A stretch of 64,000 bases of DNA from Linepithema humile (taxonomy: Eukaryota > Arthropoda > Insecta > Hymenoptera > Formicidae), in contig NC_090132.1 of assembly GCF_040581485.1 (NCBI RefSeq), positions 26,361,911 to 26,425,910 of the forward strand, written 5' to 3'. The notes under the pieces are model-generated. The model saw only the letters and a list, made by a program, of their open reading frames with translations. It did no database searches and was not told the origin of the DNA. The position numbers and the translations under genes are program-made. Shown here in pieces: positions 12,301 to 24,600 of the stretch. Each line of letters starts with the position of its first letter. The first letter of the stretch is position 1.

Positions 12301-15300
12301 ATTTCCATATTTCACGATAAAAACAAAACGCATTGGAAACGAAATAGAGAAATCGGAGATGGAGAGGTGCTTACCTCCAAATCCAACAATTACTTGAAAC
12401 AAAGCCGAAACAGCTATAGCGCCCGATAGTTCTCTCATCCTAATTTGCCAGAGTTCAGTCCGGTTTTCGTGGGACATTTGATCAAGGATCTCCGGCGCGG
12501 GGCATTGCCATTGTGGTAGGTTCAATATCGCCAAAGTCGGCACTAAGAACGATATAGTGCCACCTTGAACCAATGGCAATCTAAAAAAACAAAAAAGTGT
12601 TTTTTCACAATTAACTTTAAACTTCAACTCGCGTAAAATTCATTATCAAATTTGTATTTGTTTGTAAATATTTATTAGCATACAGAGCCTGTCACAAAAT
12701 TCAAATGTTCTTTTAACACATTCTTTGATCAACTTGCGATTCTTTTATAACAAATATACATATATAAATGGAGATTATTATTTATAACAATTTTTTAATA
12801 TTTAGTGTAATATTTAGTCTCATATTAAAATATGTCATAAATTAAGATTTAATCCAAAAATTTTTCTTTCTCAATTATTTGTAATTTATTAATATTTTGA
12901 CATTTTTACTACAGAAAAATCGAAGGAAAAAATTTAATTACAAGATGACTCAAGCTTTTATAAGATATTGTTTTGAAAATTTTTAATTGATTGATTTATG
13001 TTAAAGCAAAGTTTAATCCTTTAAATAATAAAGAGACGAGTATAAACTGATATAGAAAATATTAATCTGCCTGGCTTTTGTATTTAAAAAACTACAAACT
13101 AGAATAATTTGATAATAAAATACATACGACATATGCAAAAGTTTCCATTGTTTTTAAAACACTTTTCTTTATTATATAACATCTATAATACAATACTTTT
13201 AGTTAAAATATTTTCCAATATTGTCCACCATTATTTTTGTCGTCTTTCGAGTAAAAGATAGATACAGCGATAAAAGAAGTTTCTACTCTTGAAGTCCATT
13301 TTTCATTTTCGGTCACAATTTGATACAAAAAGACTTGTGTTTGTCTTGATTGAATAGCGAAAAGCGAATGATGATTAGATTAGCAATAGCGTTCTCGCAC
13401 AATTCAAATGGACCATATTTTGTCAATTTTCTTCATCTCATCTCTTCATCTCTTCTTTATCTTTTTTTTTATTCAAATGTTGAATTATGAGACGTTGAAT
13501 TTGTAACTGTTTTTCACGTTCTATCTTCGGTTGAATCGTATTTTTCAGTAGCCCAGAATGCTTCTTGTTTTTCAAGTCGAAATTACCACTTTCAAGACAT
13601 CGAAACTGTTTGTGACATAAACTTCTATCTATCGCCCTTTCATCATAAGTTGCAAAAATAAGTTTGACCGCTTTGCAAATAAGTTTGCCTGTTCTGCTGT
13701 GATTAAATAAGGAAAACATACAATGGGGAATGTGCGTCTTATCGGCTTCCATTCTCACACGAACTGAGAATATAGTTATGGCTTTTTTTATAAGCCTATT
13801 TAACGTGCTGCCAGTCTAGTATTTATTTTTTAACACCTAATATAGCTATGGCAATGGAAAGAAGGTTATCTAACAAACACGTGCACGGAAAAAGAGACAG
13901 TATTAAGGGCACATTCTTTGGCCATGTGTATAACAGAGGGCATTGGCGATGTTTTTTTTGTCTATTTTGAAATCGATGAGGGATGCTCATACAAAGAACA
14001 TGTACAAAGATATACCTAGGACTGTGTGATTGGCAACAAAAATTTGTATACCGCTTTTGCGTATCCCTAATACTTACCTACATCCTATAGTAGTCTGGAG
14101 AAAAGTTACTAAACCGGTGACAAAGATCATCGTGGAAATAATGTGACTCCTTGCGGGATCATCTTCGGCCATGCAAAGGGCTGGTGTTAGAATAAAAGGT
14201 ATAGAAACGATGGCGCCAATCATGGTCAAGTAATGCTGGAAAGTTATACATTTTTATTTTATGTCGTATAAAAATAATGATTGCTAAATTATTTTAGATT
14301 GCAAAAATAATTAATGCTTTTATTTTATGTTTTTGCGTTAAAAATAATTGTTTCTGGTTTTTTTTTTGCCAAGAGCGTTATATTCTTATGTATACAAACT
14401 AATGATTAGGGCGAAAAATAAGAAAATAAATGTAATATTTGATTAGGAAACCTGCAAAGCCATGAATAGGCACAGATACCACGGTGGGACGTCGTCGATA
14501 CCGTAAGTGATCTCGGGATTTCTGTTCGTATCATTCGTCGTTTTTTTTGATATCGGAATGTCTGTCAAATTTTCTATATTCTGAAAATTGAAGAACACAC
14601 TCAGGATAAATGACATTTTTTAGGACTGAACAAAATATTTCAAATAAAACAAATATATATTATTCCAGTATTAAATGGTTTAAAATACGAAATACAAAGT
14701 ATTATTACTTTTATTATTTTAGAAAATAAAACACTTTGTGTTTCAAACATTTATGAATATGTATTTTATGTTTTGCTCAGCATTACGTGTATTGACACTT
14801 TGATAGTCAGATTATTTACGCAAAAAAACTTCTGTCTGTTGTTGGATTGTTCATAGATTAATCATGTCTATAGAAGTCAATATATTATTTGTTGCTTAAA
14901 AACCATTAAAACTATCATTATATAACTCTCGTTATTTGTATCTTTATTATTAGTGTTTGATAACTGATCGATATTGAAATGTGAAAAATGATGAAATTGT
15001 GAGATGAAATTGTTTTTAACGTCATGTTGCCGTAAATCAGATTTGTTTGGTGCTACAAAGATAAGAATATTGTCATTTGTTAATTCCGCATTTGATCCTG
15101 TTTATCTCTTATCTTTGATATAATTTTATATTGAGAGTTGATGAATTTACACAGAACATATTATCTATACGATCGAAATTTTATTGATTTTAATCTCTGA
15201 ACTTATAGATCTCTGAATTTACTGTTTAAATTTAAATTATTATAAAGATATTCTAATACATTCTAATGTAAAGATATTCCAAGATATTCTGTACATGTGC

Positions 15301-16636
15301 TTCAGAGGTTTTCTCAGATTTTTTCTGCTGTTTTAATAATTTACATTACAAGAATTATATATGGATAGTATCTAAACCTTTATCAGTAGATATACCACTT
15401 GCGCAAAGCAGTTTGATTAGCATAAAGCACCAATTAGTATAAAATTGAATAAGATCGATGTAAAACGCGACAAGAGTTGCGAGATTATGCAATAGTTCGT
15501 TACATTTTTCCTTTAACTAATCAGCTAACATATCTTCCTTTAACATATCAGCTAATCGCATGCTCTTAATTTTATTAACATCCAAGAACAAAGATGTATT
15601 GTAATTGTCAATTTTATGTTGTTAACTTTACCAAAGCATAAATTACAATCCAAAAAATGTTAAGATGAATATCGTATATCGCACACTTATCTCCTCGAGT
15701 CTGTCTGCTGATTTTCGTCACATATTGATATTGATCGTGATGTTCCTAATGAGTTAATAAAACTCAAAATTAAATGGTTAACTCTAAATGTTAAACACTT
15801 GGTGATAATACTGAGATGCACGGAACTTTCCAGAATGATTATATATATTAACGGACTTAGCGGGAAATGCCATATTATTGCTTACACGAGGTATTAAAAT
15901 TCCGTAGCCATTTTGCAAATAATGTAATCGCTTTTAGCTTTGAAGATTTGTATATCGACAAGTATATATTGATGCAATTAGATTCATTACAAAAAAAAGA
16001 TGTATTTTGCAGCTCTGTTTTATAAGCGTTGACTCTTGGTTCAATAACACAAGAATAAATATGAGATTTAGCGATGTCTGCGGCATTTATTAGCATGACT
16101 TTTTACACATTAATATTATATTTACATTATTATTTTTGTCAATTATTATCTAGCGTGTTATTTAATAATATTCTTCCAAATGCTTGATTTCTATTTATTA
16201 TTTCTCAATAACAGATTTTTTACATAATTGGAGATGGTCATTGCTTATTGAAATTAAGAACTGTTAACTAACGATTGTCAATGTTACATATTTTTGTGTA
16301 AGTTTTATAGTGAAATTATCAAGTTATTGAATGTCTATTCGAAATCAATGCAAGTATATGAATACAATTTTATTATTTATTTGTTCCCTGAATCTTTCAA
16401 TTCGCGAAAAAATATAGTCCCTTTTAATCGAATAAAAAGACTTTGTTAAAGAATATCTTTTTTGATAAAAAATACTACACTATGCATTCTACGAGCACAT
16501 TATTAAATGTAGCGCAGATTTATATTCACAGATAAAAACCATATATCAATGTTGTGAGTAGAGATACTTTAACATATGAGAATCGTTTATTATAATTACT
16601 CACCATTTCAAGCATTTGTATTCTGTTCTCCGACAT
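9337..16636 (-). CDS. SLC23 family nucleobase/ascorbate transporter (SVCT-like)
   Basis: Thirteen exons, all with clean GT-AG junctions, add up to 1743 nt (580 residues plus stop): 16604-16636, 14452-14580, 14078-14235, 12375-12580, 12159-12285, 11809-11929, 11257-11512, 10918-11046, 10690-10848, 9983-10062, 9691-9832, 9469-9619, 9337-9388. The protein has the family blocks in order: YGIDDVPPWYLCLFMALQHY, LVQGGT, WFRVPYPGQWG, GVLACTVESI, APPPPIHAINRGIGIEG, then the nucleobase-ascorbate signature ENVGTIGVTK in exons 8-9, and the late block PFGMSLLRRW. The family works as a 12-14 segment plasma-membrane permease; in vertebrates members carry ascorbate with sodium, while others carry purines and pyrimidines, so the substrate cannot be set from sequence alone. 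It is divergent from DNAJC19. Intron 1 is about 2 kb and intron 3 holds a mariner relic. Confidence 0.95.
13200..13840 (-). pseudogene. Decayed mariner-type transposase in an SLC23 intron
   Basis: On the minus strand the frame at 13438-13758 has the N-terminal mariner layout: HIPHCMFSLF, a helix-turn-helix region, then SGNFDLKNKKHSG, matching the family pattern of RSGDFDLKD followed by RSGRP. Further on, in other frames, come PFELCENAIAN (family: WVPHELTEN) and VTENEKW (family: VTGDEKW), so frameshifts and stops separate the pieces. The first catalytic Asp of the GDEKW motif is replaced by Asn, so this copy is dead. TTAGGTGTT next to TA at 13832-13840 looks like the 5' terminal repeat of a mariner insertion. 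The catalytic C-terminal half is not recognisable. The opposite end is not found with confidence. Confidence 0.75.
15508..15563. repeat. Short tandem duplication in SLC23 intron 1
   Basis: Two imperfect copies of a unit of about 27 bases beginning TTCCTTTAAC and containing ATCAGCTAA. Intronic, with no evident function. Confidence 0.5.
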
Positions 16637-17609
16637 TTTTGGCACGATACAATTCTCACGAGCTCACTGATTGTTCTATTAAGAAAATATCACAAAAATC
16701 CGAAGAATGTCAAAAGTGCACGTTTGAGCAACGCGATTCGATCGCACCTAAATGATTGACTACGTGTCGAATCTATATGCCATCTCTTCTTTTAATATAC
16801 TGTTCTACTGCCCGATGCGACTTGCTGTAATTGATGTTTATTAAATGGTCATGCTCAATGAGCCAACTTTAAAATAATTTGATTGTATCTAAGCAGCACA
16901 TTTTTATTCTATCGCAAAACTACAAGAGACACCGATATTTAATGCAATCGCATGTCATGCGACCGCTACATGATAATTAAGTATTGTCATTGACAATAAA
17001 GTCTCGAGGCGCGAGATCTGTGTGGGGATAGTTATAGTGGGGTAAGGAGTTTTATATTTAAAATTGTACCAAGAGAGATCGCGGATGAATGAGCGAAGGC
17101 GAAAATGACTTCCTTTTCTTCCTCATCTTGTTTGAAAATCAATATCTATTTCTTGAAACACAGCATTATTCTTTGAAAATTATTCGATGTAATATCTAAT
17201 TATATTAGTTATGTTTTCTTACTTGCACTAAAAAATTGATATTTATTTAGATTTTGCAGTGAGAAAGAAAAAAAAATGCGGAAAGCACAATTGAATCGAA
17301 TACTAGCGATTAAAACTTTCCAATGATTGAACAATTCGGAGTAGTTTTAGATAATGTAAAGTAATGCCCAGAAAAGTAAAATTTAAATAATATAAGACCG
17401 TATTAATTTTATATAGATAAGGCGGGTACGTAAAAATGATAAAAAAAAAAGCAATTTTATCATGAATCAGTATAGGCAGATAATATTTTTACATTGTAAT
17501 TCTTTATAAATAGCATAGATGGAGCATCTGTAACTCGTTGCATGCTAAGGTTATGTTTTCCCGGTGTATATACGAAATTACGTCTGCTGTTTTGCGTCTC
17601 TGATTAGAA
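16637..17609. promoter_or_regulatory. Divergent promoter interval between SLC23 and DNAJC19
   Basis: About 970 bp separate the two start codons, which point away from each other, so the promoters and 5' leaders of both genes should be here. It is AT-rich with no strong CpG island. No core promoter element can be chosen with confidence. Confidence 0.5.
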
Positions 17610-18456
17610 ATGGTAAGAATTCTAAAGAATTCATTAAAGAATTATTTAGTAAAATAAATATCATGTTTTATTAAAATGTAAACTGTTATTTCTTTTAATA
17701 TCAAATTTTTTGAGGCACGTAAAAGCGATTAAATACAATGTCGAAACTGTCAAAGGTATATAGCTATTTCATCATCGTTTTAATATTTATGAATAAGTAG
17801 TATTATTGTTGCAAAACGATAATAATTTTGATATAAAAACAGTCACATAATTTCTGTAAAATGTTATTCAATATAATATGAGAGGTTGAGATTTAAAAAA
17901 ATTAACTATTGAAGGTTAAGTCTTTACACCATAATTGCATAAGAAAATGCAATATTTTATTACCGATATAAGGTACTTTGTGTGTATATGTTATATTTGA
18001 ATTGTTTAATAAAAGTAAAAAAATAATTTTTAAGGCGAGTACAGTTGTAGCAGCTGGTGTTGGTCTCGCTGTTGTGGGATTTGCTGGTCGTTATCTGCTC
18101 AGAAAAATGCCAAATTTATCACAAAGAATGGCAGAGACAGTGAAAAAGCTAGATTCTCAGGTAAAAATGTTTACTTTTTAGCATTTTTAGCAGTTTAACA
18201 GATTTCGTAGTTGTATTTGCTAATGTTTTCTTCACATTTGTAGTCATTAGCAAACAGCAAGTATTACAAGGGTGGTTTTGAAACAAAAATGACCAAACGG
18301 GAAGCTAGTTTGATTTTGGGTGTGTCGCCCACAGCTAGTAAAGCAAAAGTAAAAGAACAATTTAAAAAAGTGATGAGCGTAAATCATCCAGATCGTGGCG
18401 GTTCTCCATATATTGCTGCAAAAATCAATGAGGCAAAGGATTTGCTTGAGAAATAA
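17610..18456 (+). CDS. DNAJC19: Mitochondrial import J-protein DNAJC19/TIM14 (Pam18)
   Basis: Three exons: 17610-17612 (the ATG alone), 18035-18160 and 18244-18456, giving 113 residues; the human protein is 116. Residues 2-25 form the N-terminal membrane segment (ASTVVAAGVGLAVVGFAGRY). A J-domain follows, with KYYKGGFETKMTKREASLIL and the HPD tripeptide at residues 91-93 in NHPDRGGSPYIAAKINEAKD. In this family the protein sits in the mitochondrial inner membrane and stimulates Hsp70 in the TIM23 import motor; HPD is the Hsp70-activating motif and is intact. The ATG-only first exon is inferred from ATG followed by GTAAGA and from the exon 2 phase, which begins exactly at the second codon. A less likely alternative first exon is ATG at 17738, followed by a GTATAT donor, which would add five residues. 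A poly(A) signal follows. Confidence 0.93.
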
Positions 18457-18568
18457 TGAAAAGAGATTATTTAGTCTATTTGTAATATATATTTGGTTTA
18501 TATTGATTTAGGAATTTTAATGTACATAATTATTAATATAATTTAATCTTATATATTACCTATTCTAT

Positions 18569-18574
18569 AATAAA
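18569..18574 (+). terminator. Likely poly(A) signal of DNAJC19
   Basis: AATAAA about 115 bases after the DNAJC19 stop codon, before the convergent GRTP1 gene. Confidence 0.6.
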
Positions 18575-19056
18575 TGAACTATTTTTGGAACTGCATACTA
18601 CATCTCTGATTATATTAACTTCGATATTTTTAATAATTAAATTGAACGTTTTATAGAAAGTTTATGTGCAAAGACATTATAAAATCGGTATAAATTATAA
18701 AATTACAAGCATTTTGTTTTTTCATATGCTTGCTTAATGTCCTTATGTCATCTTATCACAATTATACAACTTTCATTGTAACTTATATCACAATTATATT
18801 TCATTTTTAAACTTTCGGTATATTAATTTATAATTTTTTTATTATAGCATATATACAATAATAAGATAAACGTAGAATAATTGAGTAAATTCTTCTTACA
18901 TTGCTAAATAAACATTGTATGTACAGCAATAGCATAGAATAATTATATAATAACAATATAATACAGCTTTGTATACATTCATTTTGCAAAAGATGCAAAT
19001 GAATAACATAACGACTAGAATAATTCAGTGTATATGAAAACATTCGGTTACGAGTA

Positions 19057-20964
19057 CTATCGTCCTAACTTGTCTTGTTTTTGTTCTATACGTTGTTGCG
19101 TTACCTTCGTTCTTAACTTTGCTATAGTATTACCGGGCAGTGATCCAGGTACCTTAAAAATACTCTGCAAAACAGTTAAAAATATCAGTTTCAGTAAAAT
19201 TGGATTTAATTCAATATTTAGGCTATATACACAACGTGTAGCTATATACCTGCATAAACTCGTGACATCGTAAAACAATACTATCTTTTGTAATTTCCTT
19301 GAAACATTCGGCTAACGTTGTAAAATCTTGACAAGCTAGCAGATTAGCTCGGTTTCTTTTTATAAGCGTTAATGCAACACGGAAGATAATCTTGGTACCC
19401 TCGTAAAAGAGGCAATCCCAAATACGTAGAGTAGTCTATAAATTCAATATTATTCAACATTTTCGATCTTTCATAGCAAAAATATTTTGGATTTTTATAT
19501 ATAAAATAAGTGATACTTATACAAATATGTATGTATGAAAAATTATCTAATATTTTAATAATTTTGATGTACCTCAATAGGTAAAACTTCGGCGAATAAG
19601 CACACAAACCATTTTGTTGTAATTACTGGCCAAGGCAATCCTAAATTTGCTACATGTTGATACACATCAGGCATTTTTATCCTATACATAAATAATATAA
19701 ATACAAATGTGCAAAAGACCAGTGATAAATGAAACTTTAATTTAAATTTTATTATTTTACCTTACTAATTCTGCGAGTACATCAATGTCAGTGAGTAGAC
19801 CATCCATAGTACGTGTGTAATAGTCTGGCAAGATTTTGTCAATTAATACTTTCAGTAACCAAAATGCTGTTTCTTCACTTTTTGTGACAAGCAAAAGTAA
19901 ACCGGCTATGTAGTTTAAACCCTAAAAAAGATATTAGACACTTTATCTGAATAGAGTAACAATAGTAAATATTTGTTTGAAACTACCTTTATAAAACTGT
20001 TTATTATTCATTAAATTTTTATTAAAAATTTCTTTATTAATCTACTTGTACACTATATACTTTGAATGTCTTACTTGGCAATATCCAACAGTTTTGTTTT
20101 GATGAGCAAAAGCTAATAACACATTATATAACTGATGCTGTTGATTCTCTGTGTTATTAAAGAATATATTATCTGGAAATGTTCTTGGGAGATCAGTTTT
20201 TATGATTTCAGCAACTTCTGCATTATGAGGAGACAATAATAATTTTTGATAAAGATCTGGTGATGCATTTTTCAAATCTTCTCCACCACTTACAGCAAGC
20301 CATACCTATAACCCAATTTTTTTGCTTATTTTTAAAACATACAAATTTATAATACAATAAAATGAATCTGTAATTATATATTACCAATCCTCTATGTTCT
20401 CCTGGAATACCTTTACGAACATATTTCTTTATTGTAATACTTCGTTGTAATGACTTTCCCTCACCAATAATCTTCGCCCACTTCTTGGCCATTTTTGCGA
20501 GAACCTTAAGATATTCTGACATAAAATCTTCATAAGTGTCATAATCAAAATCACGTGGTCGCTCGAAACCATACTCGTCCACATCACTGGAAATAGATAC
20601 AATCTTTTTTACTATTACGTGTAATTAATTGATTACTAAACAAATATATTGTATTCTTTAATTATTTCAATTACATATATGTGAATTGATACACGATAAA
20701 ACCACACAAATGAAAAAAATATAAAAGATGAATTTTTATATGTAATGTAAAAAGATAAATTGAGGGTTTCTTAATTTATCTAAGGAATGTGTGTGCGTGT
20801 ATAGCCAACATAACCTCGATCAAATAAAATTAATAAAAAAAAATAGACGCGATATTTTTGAGTCGTCGTATCCGCGGATATTTATAGAATGTAAAAAGCA
20901 ACTTGATATATTATTCTACGGTTAAAATCATAAATAACATTCACCTGAAGCATGAGCTTGCCAT
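19057..20964 (-). CDS. GRTP1: Growth hormone-regulated TBC protein 1 homolog (Rab GTPase-activating protein)
   Basis: Seven exons. Exon 1 (20945-20964) reads ATGGCAAGCTCATGCTTCAG and joins in phase to exon 2 (20395-20586), giving MASSCFSDVDEYGFERP. The TBC domain follows: YVRKGIPGEHRGLVW, then IKTDLPRTFPDN, which supplies the arginine finger (IxxDxxR), and GYCQGLNYIAG, which supplies the glutamine finger. Later blocks TTLRIWDCLFYEGTKIIF, RVALTLIKRN and CHEFMQSIFKVPGSLP agree with GRTP1 rather than other TBC families. Both catalytic fingers are present, so it should be an active Rab GAP; the target Rab cannot be read from sequence. It converges with DNAJC19 and diverges from eIF2A. The C-terminus (QKQDKLGR) is short and basic, as in other members. 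Confidence 0.93.
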
Positions 20965-21660
20965 GCCAGACGTAATTCGGTGGGTGTCAAACAGATCTAT
21001 GGTTGCATATGTATATAGATTCGTCCATAGATATTTTATGTGTGCCTACGAATTTTGCTTATCGATGCAAGTAACATCAGTCACAGAAGTACTCCGAAAC
21101 ACTGTGCGTTATTCTTGCTACACACGAAACGAGCAGCGGATCTCACGAGCTGCGCGTGTTTTGTTACTTTCAGTTTGTGTAACAATTGGTAACAATGAAA
21201 CAGATATTTGCAAAGATATCTATGACAAACGTCGGATTATGAAAGATTACTATCGTAATATATTATAGTCAGGAAAAGACGCGATATTTCGTAATCGTTG
21301 CCACTTCTAAATATAAATCTCGTTGCTCGCATTTGTAAATTATGTACTGATTATTTATTACCGAGACGATGACTAATCATCGAGCAAAGTTATTGGATCA
21401 AAGTAGATTAATCGTGCAAACACGTTGGATGATTCATTCGTAATACATTTCTAGCTATGCTTGCCGCGAAAGTTATCGTACGGCCATCAAATTACATTTT
21501 GCTTACAATAATAATTTGAAAAACGTGTCAATCGATTGTGTATCGAAGAGCGTACACGCAATCGAGTTTCAGTCGATTGTTAGTAACTCAGCATCATGTA
21601 TGCTCTCGTATCTGAAGTCTGAATGCCGACTGTACGATACCACATGGTAACGGTGGTAAA
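20965..21660. promoter_or_regulatory. Shared divergent promoter interval of GRTP1 and eIF2A
   Basis: About 700 bp between the two start codons, which point outward, with both 5' leaders inside. It is less AT-rich than the introns around it. The open frame at 20903-21268 has no conserved features and overlaps GRTP1 exon 1 in antisense, so it is not called. Confidence 0.55.
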
Positions 21661-24600
21661 ATGGCTTCGCCTATTCCCTGTGTCGCTGGTAAGCATTTTT
21701 TTAGGTATTTACTGATGCATGCCGTCGCGCAAAAGTGTCGGATTCTTAATTGATATCAATCGTTTGAAGGAAATCATCTCCGAAAGATGCGCACGCTGTA
21801 CAGGCGATATTAAATGATATTCCAGTGGTGATCTGTTTTGCGATAAACGTGCTAAACATGTGTTTCGTACCATTGAATAAATCGAGCATATCTATAATAA
21901 CAGTAATGTCAAAGAGAACAACATTCCTATTATAATGTTTACAAATTCTAAATATTTAGTTAATTTATCATGACTTACTGTATTCTAACCTTTAAATGCT
22001 GACGTGTTACTTTTCGAACGCCACTGCTGACGTAAGTTTTGCGACAGCAATAAAATAAAAAAAAAAGGAAAAGGAAAGACTCGCATATTTTGCTTTAATA
22101 CATATTTGTTATAGAAGTTCCCTTTTAGAATTATTTTATGGAATGATTTTATTGTAAATCAATTTGTAATAAATGAATACAGGTTTATAGTCCAGCTTGT
22201 GCACATTTATAAATTACTTTTTATTGTTATTATAATGGCTAACACATTTTTCATACAGTGAGAGGATCCACTGGTATAAACCTAGGACAAGGTCCACCTT
22301 CTTACGAACCAGTCAAAACATTCCCCAAAGATGAAAGCAGATCATGCAAGACTATGCTCTTTAGCCCAGATGGTAAATACTTTGCATGGGTTAATGGAGC
22401 TACTGTTAAAATCTTGTTCTGTGAGAACTGGAAGATTGCTGGTGAAATTGCAAGACCTAAAATCTGCGCTATTCACTTCTCTACTCGTAGCACATATCTT
22501 GCAACTTGGGAACCATCCTTTGGTAATTAGCTTTAAATTATATAGAATAAGGCAAACATTGAATGTTAATTTTTTGTACTTGTGATAAAAAAATATCATA
22601 ATTTTAGTAACACAAACAAATCCTCATGGAACACATAATCTTCATATATGGAAATCTGAAAATGGTGAGCTAGTCCAGAGTTTTGTCCAGAAGAAACAGA
22701 TTAATTGGTAATGTACCATGCTCAATATTACAATTTTTTTTAACTTATAGAATTGATTTAACAATTAGATGACGTTTAGAGTAGCGATAAACGACAACAT
22801 TATAAAAGTTAATTTTATAACTTACACTTTTATTATTAAATAAGTAAGGCATACAAAAATTATATATTTATAAAAAAAATAGGGAGCCACAATGGTCAAA
22901 TGATGAAAAACTCTGTGGAATATTGAATGGTGCAAATGTTCTTTTATATGAAGATAACAATTTTGATAGATATGTACACAAAATAAGCGTAGCCAAAGTT
23001 GCCAAATTTAGTATAGCACCTAGTAATGCTCCCTATCATATTGTCTGCTACATGCCTGGTAATTATATTTATGTATCTATTATAGTATTGTATAATATAA
23101 AAATCGCAATAGATATTAAAATGTGGAGATGGCTACTTGCTCATTTTTAAAATATTTAACATTGTAATAAAATTATTCTAAAATATAACAGCACTTTTGA
23201 TGTAGATACTTAATAAGATACAATGGTACAGATGCTTTTTTTATTTCAATTTTATTCGTTATAAAGCACATTTATTTAATAGACATATTTTAAAGATTTT
23301 TAAATGGTTCTGAATATAAACTACTTAATAAGAATCTAAAAACACATATAACAATGATAAACACGTTGGTATTTTTGTGTATAAAACAGGTCTACAATGG
23401 AAAATTTTTTTAATTATTACACAACAGACAATTTATATATGTAAGTACTTTTCTCAAGAATTGATATGATACAAACATATGTTTATATGTTTGTGTGAGA
23501 TATAAAAAATAATTTAAGTATCTATTAAGTATCTATTTAAGTATCAAATTATATGTGCATATGTATAATACAACTTAAATAGCATGATGAAAAGCAAGTG
23601 TTACACTACATTTTATTTATTTATAAATGCAACAAATTGCAATTACTTGCACATTGTTATTGAAGCACTCTCCACATTTAGTATCTTCTATAATAATTAA
23701 TGATTTTATACACTTATTATTTATGAATTATTAAGTGTTGAGTTAGTATTAAAAGTTTTTTTAATTATATAATTCAGGAAAGCCCGGCCAACCTTCCTTT
23801 GGACGATTATTTAAATATCCAAAATTTGAAATTGGAGAAGCACTTGCAAACAAGAGCTTTTTCCAGGTAAATTGTTGAACATATTGTAATCGTTAGATAT
23901 TTGCATGTTTCTTTTTCTTTTAAGTGTTGTTGTATGAATTTCAGGCAGATAGAGTCGATATCTATTGGAATCAACGTGGAACAAATGCATTATTGATGAC
24001 AAGTACTGAAGTTGATAAAAGCGGTGCATCGTATTATGGAAAGCAAACATTGCATTATCTTAGCACGAAAGGAGACACTGCCATGGTTATGCTAAGTAAG
24101 TGAAAATTGAATTACTCTTTATCTAAAGTTGAATATATTCAAGACAAGGCTAAGATATATAGAATGTGTTCAGTATAATTGTAGAGTAATATTGTAACAG
24201 AAATTCTCTGGATTAGGTAAAGAAGGTCCTGTACATGCAGTAGAGTGGTCTCCTAAAAACACAGAATTCTGCGTGGTATATGGCTTTATGCCAGCCAAGA
24301 TAACATTGTTCAATCTTAAATGTGAGGCGGTCTTTGAATTCGGCACAATATACAAAAATAGTATACATTATAATCCACATGGCAACAATATCCTTTTTTT
24401 ACTACTTTATCATATTATAATAATTACATATAATTACAACAGTGCTCGTAATAAAAAATAGCGATAGGTGATGGTAATTATTTGATTATAATTTCCTTGA
24501 CCACTGTGCACTATTGCTTTTGGCTGGATTTGGCAATCTTAGAGGTGGCATTGAATTGTGGGATATCGCTAATAGAAAACTTATTGCTAAAACTGACGCG

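Noticed and set aside
20903..21268. 121-codon plus-strand frame at the GRTP1/eIF2A divergent promoter
   Set aside because: It overlaps GRTP1 exon 1 antisense and has no recognisable domain.
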